Origin: Molanna angustata
Taxonomy: Eukaryota; Arthropoda; Insecta; Trichoptera; Molannidae
Reading direction: 5' to 3'
Assembly: GCA_963576475.1 (NCBI GenBank)
Contig: OY754974.1
Location: 5,507,774-5,571,773 of the forward strand
DNA length: 64,000 nt
Part shown: piece by piece, positions 25,026 to 36,434 of the stretch
Layout of the letters: every line of letters starts with the position of its first letter
Numbering within the stretch: the first letter of the stretch is position 1
Translations under genes and position numbers: made by a program
The notes under the pieces: model-generated
Told to the model about the DNA's origin: nothing
The model's input: the letters and a program-made list of their open reading frames with translations, nothing else
Database searches by the model: none

Positions 25026-25172
25026 TCCAACTGTCGATTCGTTCAAGAGATTTTATTTCTCTTAATGTAATCTTTTAAGTAATAATCTTAGTCCCGTGTG
25101 AGAGAATAGTATGCAGCAGTAGAGTTTTTGCAAGGTTTTTCCAAATTTGAAGTCAAGAACTTGAAGTCGCAG
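25026..25172 (+). mobile_element. HINE family 1 5' end fragment
   Basis: Starts TAATCCAACTGTCGATTCG as in the complete copy at 12219, and continues through degraded counterparts of its first 140 bp. The body is missing. Confidence 0.7.
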
Positions 25173-25313
25173 CATATAAAACTACAAAAATCCTTATTAA
25201 AAATAATCTACAAGGTACCAATCCACACTCCATCCGACGCATTATTTAATGACTTTAAAATACTAAACATATCACAATTATACGCAAAGAACGCTTGTAC
25301 ATACATATATAAA

Positions 25314-27297
25314 CGAGTGGGTTGTGGCCAACACTAAACTCTCCACACCACAAATATTGACAATGAAATATTTTATTCATTCTAAATTTTACTACCAAGA
25401 ATATAAATTTTCTAACGATAGTATATTTTCATGTTAAGATAGACAAACTATTAATGCAGTATGGTGAAGAATTCTAATGTTGTATGAAATATTTTAATAA
25501 AAGCAGATAAATTTTGTTTTAAAGGACGTTAGAGCATTTTGACAATTTTGACACGTAATATCATATGAAGAAATTTTTGTTATTTATGAAAAGCTAATCA
25601 GTTCTATGTTCAAGCTCTTTACATTATAACATGAAATCAAATTACTGAACTTTTCCATACATAGAAATTTATCTAATTACATTTTTATTCATACTAAATG
25701 TTACTACCAGGAATATAAATTTTCTTCCGATAGTATATTTTTATGTTAAGATAGACAAACTATTAATGCAGTATAGTGAAGAATGCTTATGTTGTATGAA
25801 ATATTTTTAAAAAAGCAGATAAATTTTGTTTTAAAGAACGCGAGAGCATTTTTCAAATTTTGACAGGTGATATCATATGAAGAATTTTTTTGTTATTTAT
25901 GGAAAGCTAATCAGTTCTATGTTCAAGCTCTTTACATTATATCATGAAATCAAATTACTACACGTTTCCATACATAGAAATTTATCTAATTACATTTTTA
26001 TTCATACTAAATGTTACTATCAGGAATATAAATTTTCTTCCGATAGTATATTTTTATGATAAGATAGACAAACTTTTAATGCAGTATGGTGTAGAATGCT
26101 TATGTTGTATGATATATTTTAAAAAAAGCAGATAAATTTTGTTCTAAAGAACGCGAGAGCATTTTCCAAATTTTGACAGGTGATATCATATGAAGATTTT
26201 TTTTGTTATTTATGGAAAGCTAATCAGTTCTATGTTCAAGCTCTTTACATTATAACATGAAATCAAATTACTAAACGTTTCCATACATAGAAATTTATCT
26301 AATTACATTTTTATTCATACTAAATGTTACTACCAGGAATATAAATTTTCTTCCGATAGTATATTTTTATGTTAAGATAGACAAACTATTAATGCAGTAT
26401 AGTGAAGACTGCTTATGTTGTATGAAATATTTTAAAAAAAGCAGATAAATTTTGTTTCAAAGAGCGTTAGAGCATTTTGACAATGTTTACACGTGATATC
26501 ATATGAAGAAATTATATGATATCTATGAAAAGCTAATCAGTTCTAAGTTCAAGCTATTAATATTCTTCTATCAATATGAAATCAATGAACTGATCATTGC
26601 CAAATATAAAAAAATTCTCTTGTTACATATAAGTTTCAGACAAATATCCATTAAATAAAATATAATTTTTGAAACCGTTGAATATTTTTCTTTTAACATT
26701 GACCAACTTTGAATACAATTTTATGAAGATTCTTGGTGTTGTATAAATAGTTGAAACCAAATTAAAATATCTCTAATTTCCAGGTCGTGAGAGCATTTTT
26801 TCAGTTTTAATAGATGAAATCATAAAGAAACATTGGGAAAAAATGAACCGTTGTCTATGGAAAACTAATCAGCTCTAAGTTTATGGACTTAACACATGTG
26901 ATATCAATATGAAGTCAATCGGACTTATAGTTTGGGCTGCAGAGAGGACACAAAAAAAAAACAACGTAAATGATGAATTCATAGAGAAGAAATCAAAAGT
27001 TGTCTATGGAAAACTAATCAGCTCTAGGTCTTTGCACTTTACACATATGATGTTAATATGAAGTCGATCAGACTTATAGTTTGGGCTGTAGAGAGGACAC
27101 AAAAAAGATAAATGCTACGGCGTACGGCGTACGGCGTACGGCGTACAGCGTATACGCCATACACACAAACACATCACGACGAAACTCATAGTGTGCATTC
27201 TCTACATGATACCCATTGAGAAATTGATGTAAAAAAAATACGCTTAAATTTTGCGAAATCATGACTCTCCCCTATTCCATAGTGTGGAGAGTAAAAA
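25314..27297. mobile_element. HINE-like family 2 element of 2 kb with self-complementary ends
   Basis: Starts CGAGTGGGTTGTGGCCAAC (with a GTTG/CAAC mini-hairpin), then ACTCTCCACAC; the far end carries the exact inverse GTGTGGAGAGT at 27282-27292. The same start is found at 39994 and 54311. The interior is a four-unit 313-bp tandem array plus a GGCGTAC-type heptamer repeat near 27115-27150. There is no coding capacity. The layout resembles HINE-like elements with sub-terminal inverted repeats, but the terminal CTAGT of family 1 is not seen, so the class is a tentative inference. Confidence 0.65.
25376..26620. repeat. 313-bp tandem repeat, four copies
   Basis: The landmark TTAC...AGGAATATAAATTTTC recurs at 25389, 25701, 26014 and 26327, at intervals of 312-313 bp. 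Units share GCAGATAAATTTTGTT and GCTAATCAGTTCTATGTTC. The last unit decays after 26560, and further diverged half-units follow up to about 27100. Confidence 0.92.
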
Positions 27298-27299
27298 CA

Positions 27300-27827
27300 T
27301 ATTATTATTTTGATATAGGCAATACGACCATTTAAGGTTGATTTGTGCCATTTGACGACGTGAGAATTTCATAAAAATTAAAAACATTTAAAGACAGAAC
27401 AAACAACGCCTACAAAACTACCATGTTTTTCTCTGATGAACTTATATATTTCTCTGTAAATCATCGAGGAAGCAATTGCAAGAAGGTGCCGAATCTTAAG
27501 TGGAAACTGCACTTCGTTAATCTTTCCACAAAAAGATCGGTATAAACTGTATCGATCTATAATAGGGCATCTTCTAGATCCAGACCACACTCGCAATAAG
27601 GAGAATTTACAAGATTCAATCTATACAAATGGGCATCGAGTCTATAGTGACCAAACCGCATTCGAGATATACTCATTATTTGGGGTCTATTAAATTTCAT
27701 CTTGTGATACCAATAAACTTTATACGGTATCTTGTGATACCGTATAAAGTTTATAATCTTGTGGCTTGCATGGAATTTCACATTGTATTTCTTTATACAA
27801 TGTTCGCGCCACAAATTTTAAATAAAA
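27300..27827 (-). pseudogene. LINE C-terminus and 3' UTR, frameshifted
   Basis: Minus strand: 'SISRMRFGHYRLDAHLYRLN' followed by a 'CECG' zinc-knuckle-like motif in one frame, then 'DRYSLYRSFCGKINEVQFP' and 'IRHLLAIASSMIYREIYKFI' in another. This is the usual distal end of Jockey/I-type LINE ORF2 proteins (RxGHxxLxxHLxxxxL, CxCG, HxxxxCP-like). The 3' UTR follows to about 27300. The HINE at 27828 interrupts its upstream side. Confidence 0.72.
27713..27754. repeat. Perfect 19-bp hairpin with 4-base loop
   Basis: ATAAACTTTATACGGTATC (27713-27731), loop TTGT, then its exact reverse complement (27736-27754). It lies inside the degraded LINE and looks like a local inverted duplication. Confidence 0.9.
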
Positions 27828-28835
27828 ACTAGTTGCATGTAACACATGGGATCCAACTGTCGACAGCGATAGTATGTATAGTTGAAGAATAAGTACCAAA
27901 CCCATAAATACAAATTATTTATTATTTTATGATATTTAGTTTTCTATACAACACATGTACCTAGGTAGTCAAGATAGGATAGTATGGAGGTCAGTCTTTT
28001 TTTCCTACCCGGAATATGAAAACAGCATGATGGTATATGTATATTGTATGTTTAGAGATGAAGTATCAAACTATTAAGTCTTCTTTGATATTGTGTATAG
28101 GTGACTACCATACAAATTGTATGAAGCGATGTCGTCACTAAATTCAATTTTTATAAAAATTGTTAAAAAAAATTTGAGATGTACTGCTACAATGTTAATA
28201 TTTTTTATATAAAATTAAATTATCTAGTTGGGGTGTTTCGGCTTTTTTCGATATTTTAAAAAAAAATGGAAATATAGGCAGTTAAACTCATAAATTTATC
28301 ATAAAAAAAATACTTTTCTTAATAAAAAATGTTTGAGAAACCCTGGAATTTTTTTGAAAAAACTAATTTGAGATTTTGTATTTGTCTATGTATATACCAA
28401 TTTTCAGCGTTCTAGCTTTTATAGTTTCTGAGATATAGGGAAAAATAAAATAAAAATTCAAAAGTTGATAACCCCTGACTGAAACAAAAATTCAAAATTC
28501 TGAGTATAAAAGTTTTGTAGGCCTGTAACTGTTTATATATTCTGAAATTTTAGGCTCTGTAAATTGAGCGGATCAAAAGTTATAAGGGGGGGACGGACAC
28601 ACACACACATACATACACACACACAGACACACAGCCACACACAGACACACGAAATGTTCTACTCCGAATTCTAAGTAAATCCGTGTATGGAACATATATG
28701 CTGCGAAGCCTCTAAGTTGGTGTTTTTTGACTTCAAAGTTGGAAAAGCCGTGAAAAAAGTAGACCTCTCCATACAATTCTCGCGTATTCTGGCTTGATAC
28801 ATTGTCGATATGTTAAGAGAACAAAGTTCTCCTGA
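27828..28835 (-). mobile_element. HINE family 1, tandem copy 1
   Basis: Begins with the CTAGT terminus at 27828 (ACTAGTTGCATGTAACACAT on the plus strand), carries the body with GGGGTGTTTCGGC, a (CA)n tract at 28595-28650, and runs to TTCTCCTGA at 28835. There the next copy begins at once, without the distal inverted repeat. Confidence 0.85.
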
Positions 28836-29872
28836 ACTAGTTGCATGTAACACATGAGATCCAACTGTCGATAGCGATAGTATGTATAGTTGAAGAATAT
28901 GTACCAAACTATAAACCCATAGATACAAATTATTGAATATTTTCAGATATTTTGTTTCTTTACAACATATGTAGGTGTGTATGTCAAGATAGGATAGTAT
29001 GGAGGAAGATCCTTTTTCCTACCCAGAATATGCAAATAGCATGATGGTATGTATGTATGTTTGGAGATGAAGTATCAAACTATTAAGTCTTCTTACATAT
29101 TGTGTATAGGCGACTGCCATACAAAATGTATGAAGCGATGTCGTCACTAAATTCAATTTTTAAAAAAATTGTTAAAAAAAAATTGAGATCTTCTACTATA
29201 ATGTTAATATTTTTTATAGAAAATTAAATTATCTAGTTGGGGTGTTTCGGCTTTTTTCGATAATTGTAAAAGTTTTGGAAATATAGGCAGTTAAACTCAT
29301 AAATTTATCATAAAAAAAATATTTTTCTTAATAAAAAATGTTTGAGAAACCCTGGAATTTTTTTGAAAAAACTGTTTTGAGATTTTGTATTTGTCTATGT
29401 TTGTACCAATTTTCAGCGTTCTAGCGTTTATGGTTTCTGAGATATATGGAAAAATAAAATAAAAATTCAAAAGTTGATAACCCCTGACTGAAACAAAAAT
29501 TCAAAATTCCGAGTATAAAAGTTTTGTAGGCCTGTAACTGTTTATATATTCTGAAATTTTAGGCTCTGTTAATTTAGCGGATCAAAAGTTATAAGGGGGG
29601 GACGGACACAGACACACACACAGACACACACACAGACACACACACAGACACACACACACAGACACACGAAATGTTCTACTCCGAATTCTGAGTAAATCCG
29701 TGTATGGAACATATATGCTGCGAAGCCTCTAAGTTGGTGTTTTTTGACTTCAAAATGGAAAAGCCGTGAAAAAAGTAGACCTCTCCATACAATTCTCGCG
29801 TATTCTGGCTTGATACATTGTCGATATGTTAAGAGAACAAAGTTCTCCTGAACAAATCGACAGTTGGAAAAT
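28836..29872 (-). mobile_element. HINE family 1, tandem copy 2
   Basis: Same structure as the previous copy, with (CA)n interspersed with G at 29607-29667. Its distal end keeps AAATCGACAGTTGG just before the third copy starts. Confidence 0.85.
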
Positions 29873-30899
29873 ACTAGTTGCATGTAACACATGGGATCCA
29901 ACTGTCGACAGCGATAGTATGTATAGTTGAAGAATAAGTACCAAACCCATAAATACAAATTATTTATTATTTTATGATATTTAGTTTTCTATACAACACA
30001 TGTACCTAGGTAGTCAAGATAGGATAGTATGGAGGTCAGTCTTTTTTTCCTACCCGGAATATGAAAACAGCATGATGGTATATGTATATTGTATGTTTAG
30101 AGATGAAGTATCAAACTATTAAGTCTTCTTTGATATTGTGTATAGGTGACTACCATACAAATTGTATGAAGCGATGTCGTCACTAAATTCAATTTTTATA
30201 AAAATTGTTAAAAAAAATTTGAGATGTACTGCTACAATGTTAATATTTTTTATATAAAATTAAATTATCTAGTTGGGGTGTTTCGGCTTTTTTTGATATT
30301 TTAAAAAAAAATGGAAATATAGGCAGTTAAACTCATAAATTTATCATAAAAAAAATACTTTTCTTAATAAAAAATGTTTGAGAAACCCTGGAATTTTTTT
30401 GAAAAAACCAATTTGAGATTTTGTATTTGTCTATGTTTATACCAATTTTCAGTGTTCTAGCTTTTATGGTTTCTGAGATATAGGGAAAAATAAAATAAAA
30501 ATTCAAAAGTTGATAACCGCTGACTGAAACAAAAATTCAAAATTCCGAGTATAAAAGTTTTGTAGGCCTGTAACTGTTTATATATTCTGAAATTTTAGGC
30601 TCTGTAAATTGAGCGGATCAAAAGTTATAAGGGGGGGACGGACACACACACACACAGACACACAGCCACACACAGACACACGAAATGTTCTACTCCGAAT
30701 TCTAAGTAAATCCGTGTATGGAACATATATGCTGCGAAGCCTCTAAGTTGGTGTTTTTTGACTTCAAAGTTGGAAAAGCCGTGAAAAAAGTAGACCTCTC
30801 CATACAATTCTCGCGTATTCTGGCTTGTTACATTGTCGATATGTTAAGAGAACAAAGTTCTCCTGAACAAATCGACAGTTGGACAAATCGACAGTTGGA
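29873..30899 (-). mobile_element. HINE family 1, tandem copy 3
   Basis: The first 700 bp are almost identical to copy 1 (ACATGGGATCCAACTGTCGA variant and shared indels). It ends with a doubled AAATCGACAGTTGG at 30868-30899, followed directly by the 3' end of the RNase H-bearing LINE. Confidence 0.85.
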
Positions 30900-33800
30900 A
30901 TATCACTGCATTTGACTTATTTGGTACCTCTATGTGTCATTCAAATAAGCAATGCACCGACTCGGCCAATAAGATCGCCAGTTTGTCTATGTATATAGAC
31001 GACATCTGCAACAAGTGTTCGCCCCGCTCGCGCTGTGAAAGGAAGACTTTTTCTTTCACTTTTAATTCGCTCACGCATCTATCATCTATATTATTGCAAT
31101 ATATATCGCTACAAGCTCGCATCTCAACTGTGACATCTCCAGCTGCCGACACTGCAGAAAAGGCTCTTCCTGCACCCTGGTCAAAAGGTAGGTGCATTGT
31201 TTTATTTTGGTGTCACTGGAGGTGTTCAAGTTTGTTAATTGCAGTGCTTAACATTCATACCCTCGCATTTCTATCTCTACAAATCAAATACATAAAAAAT
31301 CGAACCAGCGCCGCATTCGCTCAACACCATACAACGAACCCTTAACCATGCTCTCTAGATCCCAGAATGTTCTCCAGTGATCACGAGCAATCTGCCCAGC
31401 CAACCGTTTACGATCATTCATGGGGAGAATCATATTAGAATGAGGTTCACCAGATACAGTTGCTGTCCTAGCCAAAGCATTCACAGCTTCGTTATTGTAA
31501 TTTCCCTTGTGGGAAGGGATCCATGTTATTGTAATTTCCTGGCAATTCTTCATTAATTTGTACAACTCAAATTTAATGGATAATATTATTTCACTGTCCA
31601 CGTACATAAAAAGAGGAGAGGAAAGCTTCTGAACCAATGACAAAGAATCGGTGAAAACTATGAATTTGCTCGAATTGATATTTTTTGCAATATTAAGGGC
31701 TTCCAGCAAGGCAACACATTCTGCTGTAAAAACAGATGCCTCTGGCGGAAGTTTAATAAGTGATTTTATTTTAAGTGACGGTATAAGAACTGCCGCTCCA
31801 AGGTTTCTCACGGTGGATATCTTAGATCCATCGGTATAAACCTGAATGCGGTTGGGCCTTCAGGTTTCAGGCTTGTATGCAAGAATTCACGATTTATTTG
31901 TTGGACGGACATTGTAGTGTTTCTATCTAAGCCCATGTTTAGAACCGTATTCGGTGTATATAGTAGAGCTTCGTATGGGAGATCATAAACAGGGGAAGGA
32001 AACGAGTATTGCCTTACCTTTAAATGTATTTTTGAAAAACTCACACAGAGACAAGGAGCTTGTCGTCTTGACCATGACCTGTCACGGTTCACAATATTAT
32101 TCAATATTGGTAGTCGGCTCAATAATGGATGTCTTGCGTAAATCATCTTTTTGGTATAGTAGCAGTCAGACAGATATTGTCGTCTAATTTTCAAAGGCAT
32201 GTCAACACATTCTATTTGCAGGGAATTATTTGGAGTCGATTGCATCGCTCCCACAATTATTAATCTCAGTGATTTGGTTTGAATTCTGTCTAAAATAGAC
32301 TCTAAAGTTTTCGGAAGAGGGTCAAATAAGAAGCTGGCGTAGTCCAAGTGACTACGAATCATCGCGTTATAAATTAATTTTAATGTGGTAGGATGGGATT
32401 CCCACGAAAGATTGGACAGAGCTCTCAGCATGTTCATGCCATTTTCACATCTCCCGGAGATATGATTAATTTGTGTGTGCCAGGACAGTTTTCTATTTAA
32501 GAATAATCCCAAAAACCTGATTTCGTCTACCTGGGGTATAGGGCATCCGGTAGTCTTCAGTATGATTTTCGGATTATTATGTTTTCTAGAAAACACTATT
32601 ACTTTAGACTTTTGAGGGGACAGTTTTAGGGAGTTAATATGCATCCAAGAATTAATTTTCTCAATAGCTACTGAGATGGATTTTACCGCTTGATCAATGC
32701 TCTTATTTGAAGTGTAAATAGCAATATCATCCGCGTACTGGACAATGGAACAGTCACTTGGGATCTGTGCTTGCAAGTTACTGCAATACAAATTAAAAAG
32801 TGTCGGGCTCAACACCGATCACTGAGGTAAACCCCTCCACACGTTTCTACGAAAGCTTTCTGTTCCATGGTTTACAACGATGGTTCGCCCAGAAAATATG
32901 CTAAAAAATAACTTTGCCAAAGAGATGGGGAGGGATAAATTTAACATTTTTTTATATAGGGTTGCTAAACAGACATTATCGTATGCCGCGTCAATGTCTA
33001 AAAAAATCGCGACGGTTAACTCTTTTTTAGACAAAGCGATCTGTATATCTGAAATTAAGACGCTCAGATTATCAATGCATGATAATGATCTGCGAAACCC
33101 AAACTGGGAGCTGGAAAGTAAAGAATTGCTTTCTACAAACCAATCGATTCTATTTTTGAGAAGGTGTTCAAGGATTTTTAATACACAGGACGATAATGCG
33201 ATTGGCCTGTAGGAAGATCCCAAAGATGGGTCCTTGTTGGGCTTTAGGATGGGAATGATTAGTTGTGTTTTCCAGCATTTGGGGATTGAAGAGTTAATAA
33301 GTATTTTATTGAGAAATGTCAGAAATGAGTTCAGGAAAGCTGGTGGGGCTTTTTGGAAAAATTTGTATGGGATCATGTCCAATCCCGGTGAAGAGTCCTT
33401 GACTCGATGTAAGCAACATGATAGTTCACTCATAACGAATGGAGAAATCAGAAATGAAGTATCAGAGGATTGTGGAAAGGAAATATTGGGAGGGTAAAGC
33501 TGTTCCAAATGTGGTACATATGGGGGGGGCAATAGGTTCAAGAAATCATGAAGCCAGAGATCTATTTTGCCTGAAGGCGAAGGGGGTGAGAATGATCCCT
33601 TGAATCGTTTGATCATATTCCACACACACGAAGAAGGAGATTGAGGAGTCAAAGAAGAGCAAAATATCTGCCAGCCCTGTCTCTTCTTTTGTCTCAATCT
33701 TTTTTTTACCTTTGCTTGGATGGATTTAGCGGACAAAAACGCTTCTATAGAGAAATTCTTCCGAAGGTTGTTCATGACTATTTTGCGTTCTTTAATTAGT

Positions 33801-33967
33801 TCCGTGCACTCGTTATCCCACCAAGGAACGTTCCTTTTGGGTAGTCCGCTGCCAGTCTTTTTGGGAATACTTTTGTCTGCTGCTGAACGTATAAAGTTTA
33901 TAATAATTTCATTTTCATCATTTACATTAGAGCAAGTGCTTCTATTCTCGATAAGTAAAGGCATGTT
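30900..33967 (-). pseudogene. Non-LTR retrotransposon ORF2 remnant: reverse transcriptase plus RNase H (I-type)
   Basis: Reading from 33967 downward, the linker after a missing endonuclease precedes RT blocks: 'SYRPIALSSCVLKILE', 'FGFRRSLSCIDNL', 'AIFLDIDAAYDNV', and the 'RGLPQ' / 'SVLSPTLFNLY' motif, which is split by a TGA at 32816-32818 where glycine is expected. 'VQYADDIAIY' supplies the catalytic DD. After a frameshift near 31820, RNase H follows with 'YTDGSK', 'FTAECVALLEAL', 'FTDSLSLV' and 'WIPSHKGNYNNE'; the last usual aspartate appears as Asn in 'VNALAR'. The 3' region 30900-31283 has no assigned function. The LINE is 5'-truncated at an oppositely oriented LINE tail, with one nonsense and at least one frameshift mutation. 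Combined RT and RNase H suggests the I superfamily. Confidence 0.85.
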
Positions 33968-34480
33968 CACCTCTAGATTTTATGAATATGAAACCCAGTC
34001 TGCGTTTTGTAAATTGAACAAAAACATAGATAAACTTGACTCTACGCAAACATCTAGACCAACTAGACAGACCGAACAGGCTAAACTCCTAGTACCTAGA
34101 CTCAAGACAACTTTTGGACAAAGAAATTTCCTGTATTTTGGAGTCAAATTATACAAAGAACTACCTTTAACACTTAGACAAAACAGTAACTTGAAAATAT
34201 TTAAGCAAGACATTAAAATTTGGATTAAAAAAAGGGCAGAGACTATATTAAAATAAATTAATCACCTGAACTCTGAAAATACTCCCATAGTTATTAACCA
34301 AAACTGAAAACTAATAAGACATCTATACACTGTATCAGAACAGGTTTTACCTAGTGAGGCAGTTTAAAATATCTGGAAACTATTATGTAACCTAATGTAA
34401 GTTAAATATATTATTATGCATTTAAAAATTTTGTTACTAGATATAAGGAAAAAAGTGTATTTTATATAAATAAATAAATG
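33968..34480 (+). pseudogene. Second LINE: ORF2 C-terminus, 3' UTR and tail
   Basis: The frame to 34256 contains 'LKTTFGQRNFLYFGVKLYKE' and 'LPLTLRQN'. It parallels 'MRTTFGQRNFIFIAPRIYNM' at the C-terminus of the LINE at 47-51 kb, so it is the same or a sister family. A 3' UTR runs to an AAATAAAT tail at about 34466-34479. Its 5' breakpoint abuts the 5' breakpoint of the minus-strand LINE. Confidence 0.75.
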
Positions 34481-34485
34481 TTCTA

Positions 34486-35195
34486 TAGGTACTTGGATTT
34501 ATTCAGAATTCGGAGTAGAACATTCAGTGTGTCTGTGTGTGTTTGTGTGTGTGTGTGTCCCTTAAAACTTCTATAGATAGTTATAGGCCTACAAAACTTT
34601 TATAATCAGTATTTTGAATTTTTGTTTCAGTCATGAGTTATTAACATTAAATTTTTTTTTGATTTTTCCATATATATCAAAAACCATAATAAAGATAAAT
34701 ACAAAATGTTAAATATGTTTTTTTTAAATGTTTCTCAAATATTTTTTTTTGAGGGAAACATTTTTTGTGATAGATTTTTTTTAACTGCATTTATGTCCAA
34801 AGTTTTTAAAAATATAGAAAAACGCCAAAGCACCTCAACTAGATCATTTAATTTTATATAAAAATATGAACATTGCAGCAGTGTCTCAAAATTTTTAAAA
34901 CAATTTTTGTAAAAATTGAATTAAGTGTCTACATCGTTTCATACAATTTGTAAGGCAGGATACACTACACAATAACTACGGAGACTCAACAATTTGATAC
35001 TCCAAATATACATTATGTACATACCATCATGCTGTTTTCATATAATGGATTAGAAAAAAACTGACCTCCGTAGTATCCTATCCTGACATACATACCTACA
35101 TGTTTTATATAGAAAACAAAATATCTTCAATATAAAATAATATTTATTAATGTGTGTTTAAGTGTTTATAGTTTGGTACGTATTCTTCGAAGAGC
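34486..35195 (+). mobile_element. HINE family 1 copy, truncated at both ends
   Basis: Starts within CAGAATTCGGAGTAGAACATT, passes a short (TG)n tract (34526-34558), follows the body of the reference copy, and stops at TATAGTTTGGTACGTATTCT, just before the terminal inverted repeat. Confidence 0.78.
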
Positions 35196-36010
35196 CGAAT
35201 CCAATAGCCAATATACGCAGTAAGTTGGGAGAGTTCAAGGAAGAAGATGAAGTATTAAAAATATGTTTTACCTAAGATTTAGAGAAATTTATCATTATTT
35301 TGCTCGTTAAGATTTTGATGGAGCGCACATCTCCGTACTTCAAATTGAATACATTAATTCAAATGCTGAAGATTTTTTCCGTAAAGCTTTTGTATTAGTT
35401 CCTGTGAGCGGAGTCGTTAATCAAAGGATTATGCTGTTCGAGGGATGAACGGAAAACATTGTAAGGTCTCTCTCGAAAATACTGTGCGATAAGGTGGATG
35501 CTGTGAGTACTGAGTTTCCATGGACAAATGGTAAACTCGCTTGACTTGTGACCTGGACCTTTTGCAAGATATCTTTCGAGACTTGTCGTAACTAGTTGGA
35601 CACATTTCTTTACTGCATCGAAAGTATACTTACAGAATAGTCTATACGATGTGTACATACTTGTGTAATATACAGTCTTCAATGCATAAAATATATAACA
35701 GACTAGCACTAAACAAATAAAACATAAAAATATAAATACTTTAAGTCTTACTTTACTTTTGTGATATATTTTTATAATATGTAATGATTATGTAAATTAT
35801 AAAAAAAAAATCCCAAGACAGTAAAAAGAAAAAAATGAAACGAAAAAAATGCACTAAAAAGTATAAATATTACTGAAAAGCATGTTATTTATATATCCAA
35901 AATAACATATAGGTATAATATGACTAAAAAAGTCATATTATGTAAGTTGCAAAATATTTATTTACATTAAATCACTTTTTAAAGTCGTATTCAGATCTTG
36001 ACCAAATCGA
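35196..36010. other. Unassigned DNA with one open frame of uncertain status
   Basis: Besides the frame at 35395-35780, AT-rich DNA with no recognised repeat. Confidence 0.35.
35395..35780 (-). CDS. Unrecognised open frame with a hydrophobic segment
   Basis: I do not recognise this protein. The frame is open from about 35780 to TAA at 35395. It has no early ATG; the first Met lies inside (YYTSMYTSYR). Near its start is a strongly hydrophobic run (KVFIFLCFICLVLVCYIFYA) that could be a membrane anchor, followed by about 85 mixed, partly basic residues. The pattern of short basic stretch, one membrane segment and downstream domain could be an exon of a type II membrane protein, or chance in AT-rich DNA. 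No splice sites were identified. Confidence 0.15.
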
Positions 36011-36186
36011 TTTTTTTTAAATGAATATGTTCTTGTTAAACAAGTACATATGCATCTTCCGACGTTCCCAAAAATAAGCATAAATGCTTGTGCCATAGGT
36101 GAACGAAATCGGTCGAGGCAGGATTCGAACTCACGACCACTTGAATACTAACCCAATGCGCTAACCGCTCTATCATCGACCCATCT
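36011..36186 (-). repeat. tRNA-derived SINE, family B, copy 3
   Basis: On the minus strand the head (B-box GTTCGAATCC and an A-box region GAGCGGTTAGCGC) is followed by a body with GGCACAAGCATTTATGC and a distal CTTGTTTAACAAG mini-palindrome, shared with the copy at 53790. Confidence 0.82.
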
Positions 36187-36434
36187 GAAACCAATCACAA
36201 GATATTCTCTTTGTAATGAAAAAGAATCATGGAAATCGGATAACGTTGTAAAAAGTTATCGCTTAAGATACATAAAAAGGAAATTACATCAAATACTTGT
36301 GAATAAACGAAATTTATCTTTAATTTAGGATAACATTGAGTTAGTGATAATTTTAATTTACGCAAATCATCAACTTGAATAAATTAGTATCTTCGATTCT
36401 CAAAAGAAATTACATTCAATATAAATAAATAAAA
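36187..36434. other. Short non-coding gap
   Basis: Nothing recognised. Confidence 0.3.
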
